A stretch of DNA of 45,857 nucleotides from Nemertoderma westbladi. Lineage: Eukaryota; Xenacoelomorpha; Nemertodermatida; Nemertodermatidae. Location: NCBI GenBank assembly GCA_032718475.1, contig JAUCBJ010007059.1, forward strand, positions 1-45,857. The letters run 5' to 3'. Shown here in pieces: positions 10,238 through 19,286 of the stretch. The position numbers were made by a program, and so were the translations under genes. The stretch's first letter is position 1. Every line of letters begins with the position of its first letter. The notes beneath the pieces are model-generated. The model ran no database searches and was not told where the DNA came from. It worked only from the letters and a program-made list of their open reading frames with translations.

Positions 10238-11125
10238 TCATACGCCGCTGGGGATACTCGCAATCCCCCTATTACTTTCCGTCGCCGGTTGTTGCGGTTT
10301 ACCTATTTCGGCCCGCGCATTATCCGCTGACGGCTGTGGGACACTCTCTGCCCCCCCCCCTTTCGCCGCTAACTCGCTGTTGTGGGGTTCTCGTAGCCCC
10401 CCCCCCCCCCCCCCCCCCGACTCGCCACATCTAACTTCGCTACTCCTCACCCCGCTACTATATCCCTCTCCAGTCGACACATCAAGCCTACCACTGTCGG
10501 GTCTATTCACCCCCGCCTCTCCCTCTGCTATTGCGTGGCCTACCAGGCCCTCGCTGGGTCTACCTAACCCAACTATTCCCTGCCTACCAACTACGTGGCC
10601 TACCAGGCCCTCGCTGGGTCTACCTAGCCCAGCTACTCCCTTCCTACCAACTACGTGGCCTACCAGGCCCTCGCTGGGTCTACCTAGCCCAGCTACTCCC
10701 TGCCTACCAACTACGTGGCCTACCAGGCCCTCGTCTGCCTGGCCATACACGCCCGACGTGTTTACATTAATAGCACCCGTATTGGAAACGGAATTAATTT
10801 GTTCGTTCGAAATAAAATCATTTGAATTATCTTGCGCGACTACACTATCTGAATTATTTTGTAAATTCGGGCTCGCTGAATTATTTAAGTTATTTGGATT
10901 ATTTTGTGTTATTGCATTACTTAAATTATTTTGTAAGTTCGAATTTGGGTTATTACTTTGATTAGTTGGATTATTTTGCGTAGCTACATTAATATTAGAA
11001 TTATTTTCTACATTAATATTGGGAATGTTCTGATTTAAATTTAAATTACTACCACTAGGTAAAGTATTTCCTGCAATAAAGGTTTGATTAGAATTGTCCC
11101 ATACGGTACTATTAATATTAACCAC
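10238..11125 (-). CDS. Asn-rich and Gly-repeat ORF upstream of BEL gag-pol
   Basis: The ORF of 295 codons has no ATG start (the first codon shown is GTG), so it is probably a continuation of the upstream ORF across the G-run at 11175-11151. Residues 1-125 are Asn-rich. Residues 130-195 hold 3.3 copies of a 20-residue repeat beginning GLVGHVVGRQGV, encoded by a 60-bp DNA repeat. A poly-Gly tract is encoded by a 22-base G-run (10418-10397) and a shorter one by 10 G (10360-10351). It ends at TGA 10240-10238. That stop is in the same frame as gag-pol, so this segment is separated from gag-pol by a single in-frame stop. I recognise no domain; it may be an extended, disordered gag N-terminus. Confidence 0.5.
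   Translation of the reverse strand: MVNINSTVWDNSNQTFIAGNTLPSGSNLNLNQNIPNINVENNSNINVATQNNPTNQSNNPNSNLQNNLSNAITQNNPNNLNNSASPNLQNNSDSVVAQDNSNDFISNEQINSVSNTGAINVNTSGVYGQADEGLVGHVVGRQGVAGLGRPSEGLVGHVVGRKGVAGLGRPSEGLVGHVVGRQGIVGLGRPSEGLVGHAIAEGEAGVNRPDSGRLDVSTGEGYSSGVRSSEVRCGESGGGGGGGLREPHNSELAAKGGGAESVPQPSADNARAEIGKPQQPATESNRGIASIPSGV
10397..10418 (-). repeat. 22-base G homopolymer (sense strand) inside the Asn-rich ORF
   Basis: The plus strand carries 22 C at 10397-10418, encoding a poly-Gly tract on the minus strand. Shorter runs of 10 C (10351-10360) and 12 C (9480-9491) lie nearby in the same coding region. These runs keep the frame open. Confidence 0.9.
10533..10732 (-). repeat. 60-bp in-frame tandem repeat (3.3 copies)
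   Basis: Copies beginning GCGTGGCCTACCAGGCCCTC or ACGTGGCCTACCAGGCCCTC recur at exactly 60-bp spacing. They encode a 20-residue Gly/Val-rich repeat in the minus-strand Asn-rich ORF. The copies differ by only a few bases, indicating recent expansion. Confidence 0.9.
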
Positions 11126-11127
11126 GT

Positions 11128-12687
11128 CTACTGTACCATTATCATTATTACCCCCCCCCCCCCCCCCCCCCCCCCGCCCGTACGGTCACACCAGTTTTGA
11201 GTCTGTCGTGCGGTCCCTGTAAGTGGGGTATTAATAAATGTATCCACGGCCCCCGGCTCCTCAAAAATACTCGAGCCAGCCTCGCTCTCAGACTCCCCCA
11301 TCTGTGCCAGTTCCACCTCACGCGTGTGTACAGCTTCATACTCTACGAGTTTGTCTCGCTGTTTCTCCAATTCTTTTCGCTCACGCTCCACTTTTGCTAT
11401 TTTATCCATAGCCTCCCGTTCGGTCTGCTTGGCCAATTCCACCTCTCTCCTAATCCCCTCCCTTCGCCTCGCCTCACGCGCTCTACGCTCACTCTCCTCC
11501 CTCACTTCACGCTCTCTGCGTTCACTTTCCTCCTTCGCTTCACGCTCTCTGCGTTCACTTTTCTCTCTCGCCACACACTCTTCTTGTTCCTTCAACTCTA
11601 TTTCATCATACTCCCTAAGGCTCCTCACGGCCCTTTCGGCCCTCTCTCTTATCTCTCCCATCGACGCCATTTCCCTCTCCAGCAGCACTCTCCCTTCCTC
11701 TAGCCATCTACCTACTTCTCTATTACCTTGCACTGCTAGATTGAGACGATACCTAGCGTCTATCTCTCTCACCCGTCTTTCTTTTGCGGAGGATGTAGCA
11801 GACTTATCGGTTGTGGAGGATTCCCTCCGCCTTCCCGATCTACTAGCTTTCCCCCTCCTCCCGGAACTCCCTCCGACCGACGAGACCGAATCCGCGGGGT
11901 CAGCCTCGGATTCGCCCTCCTCAGGTCTGTTCCAACCCACTAATTTTACTCCCCGGGCATCGACCAAGTATGGCCCTATGTACACTGACGCTCCACTAGG
12001 TTCCATACTCCCACATTCCCATAGTTCAAATAGTTCGCTGGCAACCCCTTTTGCTCTCTCCTCGGCTAGTTCCCTCTGCCCAAAACGCATTAGGTAATTA
12101 AAGTGTCTATCCGACTCACCTAGTCTTTTCCTCAGTCTCACCTCGTCTATCTCCGCCCCTTCCTTCTTAGCGTCCTTTAGTAGTCTTTGGGTCGCGTTGT
12201 AGGCCCGTCGGAGTCGATCAGAAACCCCGACGTCCTCGTCGCCGATCTTTCGTCCGTCTCTCCGGGTCCGACGTCGTACCGGCGGCCCCACCGTCGCCGT
12301 TTCGGCGGGCCGCTCGTCGCCCTCGGCCTGTGGCTGGCCGGCGACATTGGTACCGATATCTCGTTCGTCTCTCTGCGTCCGGGGCCGCACCGTCGGCCCC
12401 ACCGTCGCCGTTTCGGCGGGCTGCTCGTCGCCCTCGGCCTGTGGCTGGCCGGCGACACCGGTGCGTCGACCCCCATCCCATGTCGACTCGTCTCCGTCTC
12501 CCTCCGTCTCGCCCTCTCTTTCTCTCGTTTCGACCTCGGGTTCCAGGCCCCCCTCGTCCTGAACTGCCGGATGACCCGTTATCGATGGGTCCGGCGTTGT
12601 GGGCCTGTATCGCCTGGTTGCGGCCTCGCGGATCGTTAGGTCTTCGTCCGGGGTCCGCGTCGGTGTCGTGTCACCTGACTGACTCAT
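11128..12687 (-). CDS. BEL ORF1: acidic, coiled-coil gag-like protein
   Basis: A 519-residue ORF with ATG at 12687 (MSQSGDTTPT) and a TAG at 11130-11128 reached only because the frame shifts out of step after a 25-base G-run. Residues 1-160 are acidic and low complexity, with two copies of a 37-residue repeat (VAGQPQAEGDE..., DNA period 111 bp, around 12286-12480). Residues 165-260 look globular. Residues about 315-460 are a highly charged Arg/Glu coiled coil with repeated ESERREREA-type units. The C-terminus is poly-Gly, then seven residues before the stop. No known family is recognised. By position it is likely a structural or RNA-binding gag extension. Confidence 0.55.
   Translation of the reverse strand: MSQSGDTTPTRTPDEDLTIREAATRRYRPTTPDPSITGHPAVQDEGGLEPEVETREREGETEGDGDESTWDGGRRTGVAGQPQAEGDEQPAETATVGPTVRPRTQRDERDIGTNVAGQPQAEGDERPAETATVGPPVRRRTRRDGRKIGDEDVGVSDRLRRAYNATQRLLKDAKKEGAEIDEVRLRKRLGESDRHFNYLMRFGQRELAEERAKGVASELFELWECGSMEPSGASVYIGPYLVDARGVKLVGWNRPEEGESEADPADSVSSVGGSSGRRGKASRSGRRRESSTTDKSATSSAKERRVREIDARYRLNLAVQGNREVGRWLEEGRVLLEREMASMGEIRERAERAVRSLREYDEIELKEQEECVAREKSERREREAKEESERREREVREESERRAREARRREGIRREVELAKQTEREAMDKIAKVERERKELEKQRDKLVEYEAVHTREVELAQMGESESEAGSSIFEEPGAVDTFINTPLTGTARQTQNWCDRTGGGGGGGGGVIMIMVQ
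11151..11175 (-). repeat. 25-base G homopolymer (sense strand) at the BEL ORF1/ORF2 junction
   Basis: The plus strand shows 25 consecutive C, so the element's coding strand has 25 G, encoding glycines at the end of ORF1. Reading with 25 G leads to a stop 7 codons later. The downstream Asn-rich frame is one base out of step, and the bases after the run read as Asn-rich protein in that other frame. See findings. Confidence 0.95.
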
Positions 12688-13600
12688 CTCTCTTGTGCAG
12701 ATTTCGGTGGCTAGTGGTTGAGTTTATCTAGGGCGGCAGCTGGTTTGGTTACTGCCGAAGGGTTTAGTTACTGTGACGGGATCCAAGAGGGATCCCGGTT
12801 TATCCGGTTTTAGTTCACGCGTCCCCGCCGTGTATAAAGAGTGAAATGAGTTCTGATGTTGTTTGTCGTATATAATATAATATGTGGATATAGATATAGA
12901 TATAGTATGAGATAATATTGTCGTATACGGAAGGCGGGATACGGTAACTAAAGTCCCGGTCCTTCCCTAACTAAAACTATGTAATAACCTAACTAGCACC
13001 GGTATTGCACTGAGATAACTGAATTGGTATTATTACCGCCAAGTGGCTATATTGCACGGTTGGCCTTGTTACTCTACCTAATCGATGCCTTTCCCCCCTC
13101 TGATTGGTTGATACCCTTGTTGGCGCCCTTTGGAGTGTTCCCGTTCACTCCACCTATTCTCTCTGGGTTAGGGGTTTGGCCCCTGACCCTCTTTGTGTGC
13201 TTCCTTCCCACTCTTATTGGGATGGCACGAGTTGGTTAATTATCCAACCTCGTGGCTCCCAATATTGCTTATCGGCTTATAACTTTATGGGGTGTTAGCG
13301 GGATTGGATAAGCTAACACTTTGAACATTTCTTTTGATATTGTATGTGATATACAAGTATATTCGTCATGTAGCCCAGTTTCATAAAAATAAAAATTGGC
13401 CTCACGAGCACTCAACCAGAGTGCTCCTGTTTAGCTAGGATGTCCGGTTTATGTTCATTACATATTTTCACTAAAACGTGTATGTTCCTTGTATTACAGT
13501 TAAATGTTTCCATTTTAGTTTCATTTTATCCTGTTCCTTTCTATCAATTGGTTCGTAGGTTGGGAATTCGTTCTTAAGATTGGATAGGGTTGTAGGTGAT
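12688..13600 (-). promoter_or_regulatory. Presumptive BEL leader and 5' LTR; no gene seen
   Basis: This stretch has no credible ORF. On the minus strand it precedes ORF1, so it should hold the 5' LTR, primer site and leader. TGTTAGC reading from 13318 may be the LTR start. A 15-base minus-strand stretch from 12785 begins TGGATCCCGTCACAG and could be a tRNA primer site, but the base pair before it is not CA, so I do not trust it. An AT-rich TATA-like stretch lies at about 12868-12925. The boundary with older DNA towards 13600 is not defined. Confidence 0.35.
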
Positions 13601-14125
13601 TTAAAAGCGGTATCTTCGTTCCAGATGAGTAATGTTCCTCAGGTGCAGTGATATGTGTCTCGGATTTGTCTGAATCATATCTTCTGGGTGGAGGTTTATT
13701 TGTTCAAGCCAGTAATAGTCATCATCGAATGTTTCTGGTTTGACTGTAGTTTTATTTGTCTTGTTCCCACTTGTTTTATTTTGGTTATGGTTTATATATT
13801 CAAGCCAATAGAACTGGTCTCTCAGATAATTTATTTGGTGACTATTTGAGTTAGAACTGCCATATGGTTTTGCTGATTTACTGCTTGGAGAGATTATGGT
13901 TGCAACACTGGCTCCTTTTGGCCACAGGTGAGGTTTTTGGAAAGCAACGTGATGTACTGCCTCGATGGTGACTTTAGCTTCCTTTTCTGTTCCCCTTTGA
14001 TCCATTATCGTAATATTTATCGGCATGTAGCCTATTTGCTTGTAGCAAAATTGAGATAAAGCAGTCGTAGAAGTGGTTGGAGGAAGACCATTTATTTGGA
14101 GAGTAATAGTTTCTGTTGTATTCAT
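13601..14125 (-). pseudogene. LINE ORF1-like fragment (C-terminal part)
   Basis: A 174-codon ORF with ATG at 14125. It contains LQINGLPPTTS near the start and LWPKGASV around residue 68, resembling the C-terminal domain of invertebrate LINE ORF1 proteins, where a WP-G-V motif is common. A second half has two similar segments (YWLEYINHNQ and YWLEQINLHPE), suggesting a short internal duplication. It is one of several minus-strand pieces in a row and is interpreted as part of a decayed LINE. Family assignment is tentative. Confidence 0.45.
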
Positions 14126-14154
14126 TAGTAGTTCATTAGACTTGCATTATGGTA

Positions 14155-14460
14155 GTTATGTATTTGATTTAGATCCAGTGGGTAATTTGTACTTATCATG
14201 ACATGGTTGTATTGTTTGTTCTTCTAATATCTTATGTAGGAGAGAGTTTTTTTGTACTGTCAGTTTCTCTATGGCTTTGGCATCATCTAAGGCACTGTAA
14301 CGATTTGCTTCTACTGAAGATGGTAGTATGGTTGAGCTAGATTCCTTTTTAGGTGATTTGCGAGAGTTATTTCTATTTGTTGCTTCTTGCCATGTCGAGG
14401 AGCAATTTTGAAGTACTTCTTCTATCGTATCAGGGTTAGATACTGATATACTAGCTAGCT
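14155..14460 (-). pseudogene. LINE ORF1-like fragment (middle part)
   Basis: The minus strand is open for about 100 codons, from SISVSNPDTIEEVLQ to a TAA near 14155. The peptide is polar, with SSVEANRYSALDDA, a phrase of the kind seen in disordered linkers of retroelement ORF1 proteins. It ends just upstream of the 14125 ATG. There is no independent start, so it is treated as a fragment. Confidence 0.35.
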
Positions 14461-14566
14461 AGATGGTGTAGAGTTTGTATGCCTATTCTTTACGTGTTTC
14501 GGAAGTTTTTTCTTCTTTGTTTTTTTCTTATGTTTCAATGGTGAGCTTTGTTCTGTTGCATTGGGT

Positions 14567-14920
14567 TTATTGGTAGAAATTAGGATATTGACTTTGATTC
14601 TCAAGGTTTTGGATTGTGTTGATGTGTGTTTTGCATTGCGTAGATAGTATTTTTACTTCAATTTGCAACGTGGTAACCAAGTTTATTAGCTCCATCAGTC
14701 CATAAGCGTCAGTACTGCTTGAGTTTATATGTTTTTTGAAAGTATGGGTTAGTGCCTTGGACTCAAAAACAATTGCAAATTCTACTACATCGGCTGCAAG
14801 CTCGTCTATTGATTTTCTGTTAATTGTTGTGCATTTGAGGCCAGCCTTTTCACCTATAATATTGTTCAGGATTTCTGTAAATAGTATCACATTGGATCTT
14901 AAGAAGGAAATCAAAACCAA
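14567..14920 (-). pseudogene. LINE ORF1-like fragment (coiled-coil N-terminal part)
   Basis: The ORF of 117 codons reads IDELAADVVEFAIVFESKAL and then a helical segment with LINLVTTLQIEVKILSTQ, consistent with an ORF1 coiled coil. It lies upstream of the other two fragments on the same strand. A splice-acceptor-like tract (minus strand, pyrimidine-rich then CAG) precedes AAACCTAAAG near 14958, so a spliced arrangement is possible but unproven. Confidence 0.35.
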
Positions 14921-15049
14921 GTTCCTTTATTGTGCGTATAAGGTCATCTTTAGGTTTCTGCAAAAAGGAAAGAGAAAGGAAAGGCAGAAAAGGCGTGTTG
15001 AGCGAAGTGCAGCTACACATGCACTTGCGTCGTCTTTACTTCTTAGGTG

Positions 15050-15215
15050 ATCAGGTAGAGGATGGCCAATTAGTCTGCTATTTGCATCATGGTTATTCAT
15101 TTTTTGATCATTACTTGTTGCTCCTATTACAATGTCCTTGGAAGAATGTGCTTTTGCGAGTGCATATAGGCACACATAGATTCCACAATCGTGGCCATTT
15201 TACTGTTTTGAAAAT
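15050..15215 (-). pseudogene. Ulp1/SENP-type cysteine protease fragment
   Basis: The minus strand encodes NGHDCGIYVCLYALAKAH, matching the catalytic-cysteine motif of C48 (Ulp1/SENP) peptidases, in which NG-DCG precedes the nucleophile region. An in-frame TAA sits just upstream at 15202-15200. The His/Asp part of the active site is not recognisable in the degraded sequence up to 15420. Such proteases occur in some transposable elements; here it lies upstream of the LINE ORF1-like fragments on the same strand, so it may belong to the same element. Confidence 0.5.
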
Positions 15216-15399
15216 ACTTTTGGAGCAACTGTTACTGCCCAAATGGTATAAGCTCCAGGAAGGGTATAAGCTCCAGGGATGGCTTGCTTGAGCATGTGGC
15301 TGACTTCTGCTACTTGGCATCATGGATCTGAAAGTCAGATGTGATAAGACCGTCGAAAGATACAAAAGTGGAAGGTATGGGCAGCGTTAAATAGTCTGT

Positions 15400-15885
15400 C
15401 CAGGATTACGAAGTCCTTACGGTTCGATTATATATGGCAGTATTAGTACATGTACTCTTACATGGGAGTCAATACTTAAGCTCTAACTGCAGAGGATACA
15501 AAATCTCTGGTTGGCACTTCCAAAAAAATGCTGCGCCAGGTTCATTACGTCCAAGTACAATGAACACATCTCCAATCAGACTATATACAACATTGGGGGT
15601 GTTTCATTAGTAACCCCCAGCTTGACACTTAAACGGATCCGCCTCCTCTCTGCAGGACATTGCTTTCACCGTGTGACCAGCCAGGAGTGCATTATCTTGT
15701 CCTTTGGCGGCCCCATGATGGAGTGAATAAGCATGGTGGACAGCCCATTACTGTCTTGAGACGCATCTTAAAATTCGCATTGAAGATGCGGATGATCTAG
15801 TAAATGTCATGGGTGATACGGAGTTCTGCTGGTGCAATTTTGACGACAAGCCAGCACAGTGCACTCTTAATATAAATGTATGTAG
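15400..15885 (+). pseudogene. LINE pol C-terminal fragment
   Basis: Degraded plus-strand sequence matches, in order, the C-terminus of the LINE at 44118-45229. It shows a TWES segment, NEHISNQTIYN, RIRLLSAGHC (15511-15726), then in another frame HLKIRIEDADDLVNVMGD up to about 15880. At least two frameshifts and a stop break it. It ends about 80 bp upstream of glycosyltransferase copy A exon and is an intronic relic. Confidence 0.65.
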
Positions 15886-15964
15886 GCCTAATATATATAA
15901 TGCAGCTAAAATGCAGCATGCTGATAGTAGTATAACTCTATCGCGCTATTTGTCTTTCTAACAG

Positions 15965-16055
15965 GAGCTGTTGGATATCCTTTGTTTTGGGGTGAAATAC
16001 TGGGTGCCATCTCCTTGCCCACTCTAAACCAAGCCGTCAGCAACGGAAAAATTAG
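15965..16055 (+). CDS. Glycosyltransferase copy A, penultimate coding exon
   Basis: A 91-bp exon bounded by ACAG at 15961-15964 and the donor GTGAG at 16056. Entered in phase 1 it encodes AVGYPLFWGEILGAISLPTL followed by NQAVSNGKI. It is clearly homologous to copy B exon 3 (45648-45738), with the same length, the same phases and about 80% identical bases by eye. It encodes part of the luminal catalytic domain of a Golgi-type glycosyltransferase. Upstream exons of copy A, including the DXD exon, are not in the window. The BEL element and LINE debris occupy the upstream sequence. Confidence 0.8.
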
Positions 16056-16729
16056 GTGAGTCTAATTTTTCCTAATGGTAGACAACAATTCTACAGTATC
16101 AAGTTCGTGATAACTTATTTCAGAATTTATTTTGGAAATTTTAATAGAAAAAATACTGTATATTATATTGTTCTATTATAAGTATTAAAGGACGCCTTGT
16201 CAGGACCCCCCCCCCCCCCCCCCCCCCCCTCCTAATTATTAAAAAATTGAACAGTATGACATACAGTACTGTAGTATAAAATTTGATATATGTATAATTT
16301 GTCCTCCGTGCTGGGTAAGTCATGATATTTATTCACTATTAATTAATTAAAATAATTTGAAACAAGTATCTTCGTCAATATAATCTGTATTTATTCATCA
16401 ACCCTTGGCATACAGTGCTGTGGTTTTAATTAAGTTTTAAGGTCTAATTAATATGTTTGATTGTCAGCGATACTGGTTTATTGTTGTATTGTTTATTCTA
16501 CAATCATTATACTATTAATTAATTGACTTCTTGGCTGACTGTACTACTTGAAGATTGGCCAAAATGCAGCAATTCAACGGCAACCAACAAACGCGGCTGG
16601 AATCCCTAGATTCAAACCCCATCATATAATACGACTCTATTACCGATGCAAGCGAGATGAGAACAAAACGATTTCGAGTTAGTAGCGGCGGACGTCCTTG
16701 CCACATACCGACAACTCAGATGATAGACC
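16056..16729 (+). other. Intron of copy A, first part, with a 24-base C homopolymer
   Basis: AT-rich intronic sequence with no gene. A run of 24 C lies at 16206-16229, similar in length to the G-runs in the retroelement ORFs. Here it is not in any recognisable coding frame, which argues that long G/C homopolymers are a general feature of this genome or assembly. Confidence 0.6.
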
Positions 16730-17626
16730 AGTGTTAACCCAAGACAATCTAAATAACTTATTATTAATTCCTTCAGTCCTCGAAAGAATTCGAGAATCTA
16801 AAGTTGAGATGGCAGCCTTGGAGCAGAAGGTTGAAACAAATTGAAGGGTAATAACACGTAGACAGGTTGATTTAGAGCGGGAATGGCCCTGCAAGATAAT
16901 ATTTATTCGCAACGTTCCTGAACAGTACAATGAGGATGCAGGGACGTCAGCAATACACTTCTTCAAAGGGTGCTTGGAATCGAAATAACGCCAGACGACA
17001 TTGAGAGAGCATTGAGACAAGGAAGAGTTATGAGAGATCGCTGTTGACCAATCAAGGTTGAGTTTTCCAGGTCAAAACTCAAGTTCCGAGTATTAGATGC
17101 TATGAAAAAGTTTGCGGGTACACAATATAATATTCACGATGACTTCCTTCCAGAGATGCGAAAGCAGCGCGATATTCTATTTTGTTTAGCGAGAGAGGCT
17201 AATAACAAATGGTTGTCTGGGAACAACCTGCATTTGGGTTCCACATTTATCCATGGATGGGATATTGATGTGTGTCCAGATATATCTGTTGATCAATGGC
17301 ATTGTTGCTAGCGCTAGACATACCGGTAACACACCTTACAGCTAACCTCTAAACAATGTACAAAACCATATTGGACAAGGTATTCCAACCAAGCCACCTT
17401 TAGTTAGGCCTACATTATTGTATACTGGTATGCAGGGGAAATTAAATTCGGCAGCCGTCGCTACACCTAGTTCTGAAATAATAGCTGTGAGTCTGCCCAA
17501 CCAAAGAATGTCCGAGCTTCACTACAACTACACCAACCAGACCCGATACAACCCTACCTCCCAACGCTACCAACCTCCGGCACCTCCACCAACACATCCC
17601 CTGCATGTCTATAGTCCTGAAACATA
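16730..17626 (+). pseudogene. LINE ORF1 fragment (RRM-like and C-terminal domains)
   Basis: The plus strand shows broken ORF1 protein: EWPCKIIFIRNVPEQYN near 16880, a frameshifted middle, and KKFAGTQYNIHDDFLPEMRK (from 17105) continuing to LHLGSTFIHGWDID. This is the pattern of ORF1 proteins of L1-like LINEs, an RNA-binding domain followed by a conserved C-terminal domain. A Pro/Tyr-rich tail (17418-17627) ends at TAA. It lies in the intron of glycosyltransferase copy A and has several stops and frameshifts. Confidence 0.6.
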
Positions 17627-18280
17627 ATTCATGTTAACAATTGTTTTGTGAATAGCGACCAGCCCTTTCACTACAGAATTTACAGAATGTAAAATTCCAT
17701 GTATGTATGTTGGCGAATGTAATCAATATATATCTCAATATATATCTAGCAACATGAAAGACTAAACCATGCTAAGATTTTAGCTATGGGAGTTTTCCTG
17801 GTCGCTGATTTAATTTCTGAAAAATTTTCATAGAATACCTGCATATCTATTGTAGGTCCTTTTTGCCAAAGTCTTAGACCTAGAACTACATACTAGGTGG
17901 CACTAATGATCCTTAAACATGATATACAGTATTTTACATATAAAAGCCACAAAATTGATACAATTTTTCGAAAAAAACAGACCTGCGCAAGAAGTGTCAT
18001 ATTTTTCGAACAAACTGGTTTACGAAGCTATCCAAACTCTGTTTTCCAAACTCTGTTTTCCAAACTCTGTTTTCCAAACTCTGTTTTCATAGTAAAAGAC
18101 AATATAGATAATTATTTTAAAATTTCTTAATACTAAATTTATAAATAAAAAAAATAGATTTGGGGTAACGGTAATTTGTTATTAATTTGTCTTTTAATTA
18201 ATCTTTAATTAATCACTATTAATCCAAACTATTGAAGTGTAGAAAGTAATTGTTAGAATTTGAATCAAATTATTTTCTAG
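17627..18280 (+). other. Intron of copy A, last part, with a 14-bp tandem repeat
   Basis: No gene is visible. Four exact copies of a 14-bp unit (TCCAAACTCTGTTT) lie at 18031-18086. The intron ends with TATTTTCTAG at 18271-18280, the acceptor of the last exon. Confidence 0.6.
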
Positions 18281-18512
18281 GTATCATGCAGTATCCGGCA
18301 GCGAGGAGTGCCTCCAGTACTCACTTGGAGATCTCTATAGTAACGGGTTCAAACTTTCGGTAATGAAACCCACCGACGTCATAGTGTTTCACACTGGCGG
18401 CCGTTACCATGGGTTACTGGAACTTGAAATCCTCTCCAAGTTGGATGGACTGATAACTTTAATCAAATTTTCACTACATAAGTGTGCAATTAAACATTGT
18501 CTTGTGTCATAA
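18281..18512 (+). CDS. Glycosyltransferase copy A, last coding exon
   Basis: The acceptor TTTTCTAG ends at 18280. Phase 2 entry gives a codon completed by G, then YHAVSGSEECLQYSLGDLYS and MKPTDVIVFHTGGRYHGLLE, ending in TAA at 18510-18512. The H-TGG-YH motif near the C-terminus is a likely active-site or structural element of the family. The reading frame joins in phase with the exon at 15965-16055. The last 15-20 residues (after LDGL) may be intron read-through if another donor exists, but a stop follows and no clear donor is seen. The exon completes the C-terminus of the copy A enzyme. Confidence 0.75.
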
Positions 18513-19110
18513 AATGGCAAAAATTACTTCAAAGTTACCAACATGTATGACGTCGTCGATGATTTGATATGTAGTTAACTTCAGAGGTGATGTAATACAA
18601 ACAACAACATAAAATAGCAAAATAAAAGAAAATAATAATGACGTCATAGATGACGTTATGGATGCCAACATAGAATATGAAACATCTTAGAATATCAATC
18701 TTTTTAGAATCAAAAAGCAATAAGGCAATGCCTTCTGTCAATTACCTGTATTTACCTAATTATAGTGAACGTTGTCGAATACAAGAAAAAATAAAAAAAA
18801 GGATATAAAGTCTTTATATCCAGATGCAATTATACCATGCTTCTTTCTTTAAACCCTCCACCGTCCACGGCTGGTAAAGGGTAGCGAGATATACAGTAAC
18901 ACAACCCCTACATTATCTACGGAAGCCGTTTAACGGACGTACTGTAACACAAGCACACGGAATTTCATAAATATCTGAGACAAAATTTGTCATCATTTTT
19001 TAGAACAATTTGATGTGATGTCATAGTTTTTTTGTGATTTTCAGAGCTCAAAATATTATTTTTCTCAAAATTGGTCGAAAAACATTTTTCGGCGCACTTC
19101 TGTTTGTTTC
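18513..19110. other. Intergenic sequence downstream of copy A; no gene seen
   Basis: AT-rich sequence containing the likely 3' UTR of copy A. AATAAA-like words occur around 18620, but no cleavage site can be assigned. A 10-bp-arm palindrome (GGATATAAAG and CTTTATATCC) lies at about 18801-18821. Nothing else is recognisable. Confidence 0.5.
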
Positions 19111-19286
19111 TGTCCCTCATTAATGTTTGTGTCCCTCAGTAATGTTTGTGTCGCTCATTAATGTTTGTGTCGCTCATTAATGTTTGTGTCCCTCATTAAT
19201 GTTTGTGTCCCTCAGTAATGTTTGTGTCCCTCATTAATGTTTGTGTCCCTCATTATTGTTTGTGTCATTCATTAATGTTTGTGTCT
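19111..19286. repeat. 19-bp tandem repeat, about nine copies
   Basis: The unit CCCTCATTAATGTTTGTGT recurs with single-base variants (CAGTAATG, CGCTCATT). The array ends where a BEL relic starts. Confidence 0.85.

Larger units (their letters stand above)
1..13318 (-). mobile_element. BEL/Pao LTR retrotransposon, very large, incomplete at the left edge
   Basis: All long ORFs from 296 to 12687 lie on the minus strand and read in the order: acidic coiled-coil ORF, Asn-rich ORF, gag-protease-RT-RNase H, integrase, 36-bp tandem repeat, third ORF with zinc knuckles. The protease (DSGA), YVDD reverse transcriptase, RNase H and DDE integrase order, with a DUF1759-like gag, is that of BEL/Pao. The 5' end is uncertain: the minus strand reads TGTTAGC from 13318, a plausible LTR start, but the partner LTR would lie left of position 1, so neither LTR nor a target duplication can be confirmed. 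It is much longer than usual BEL elements. It probably sits in an intron of glycosyltransferase copy A, antisense to it (inference). Confidence 0.75.

Noticed and set aside
1089-12731. Many plus-strand ORFs of 60-257 codons opposite the BEL ORFs
   Set aside because: They are antisense shadows of GC-rich, Arg/Gly-rich minus-strand coding and show no domains.
16206-16229. Poly-C run taken as a sequencing gap or vector remnant
   Set aside because: Flanking sequence is continuous on both sides and similar runs occur inside open frames. An artefact remains possible but cannot be shown from sequence.
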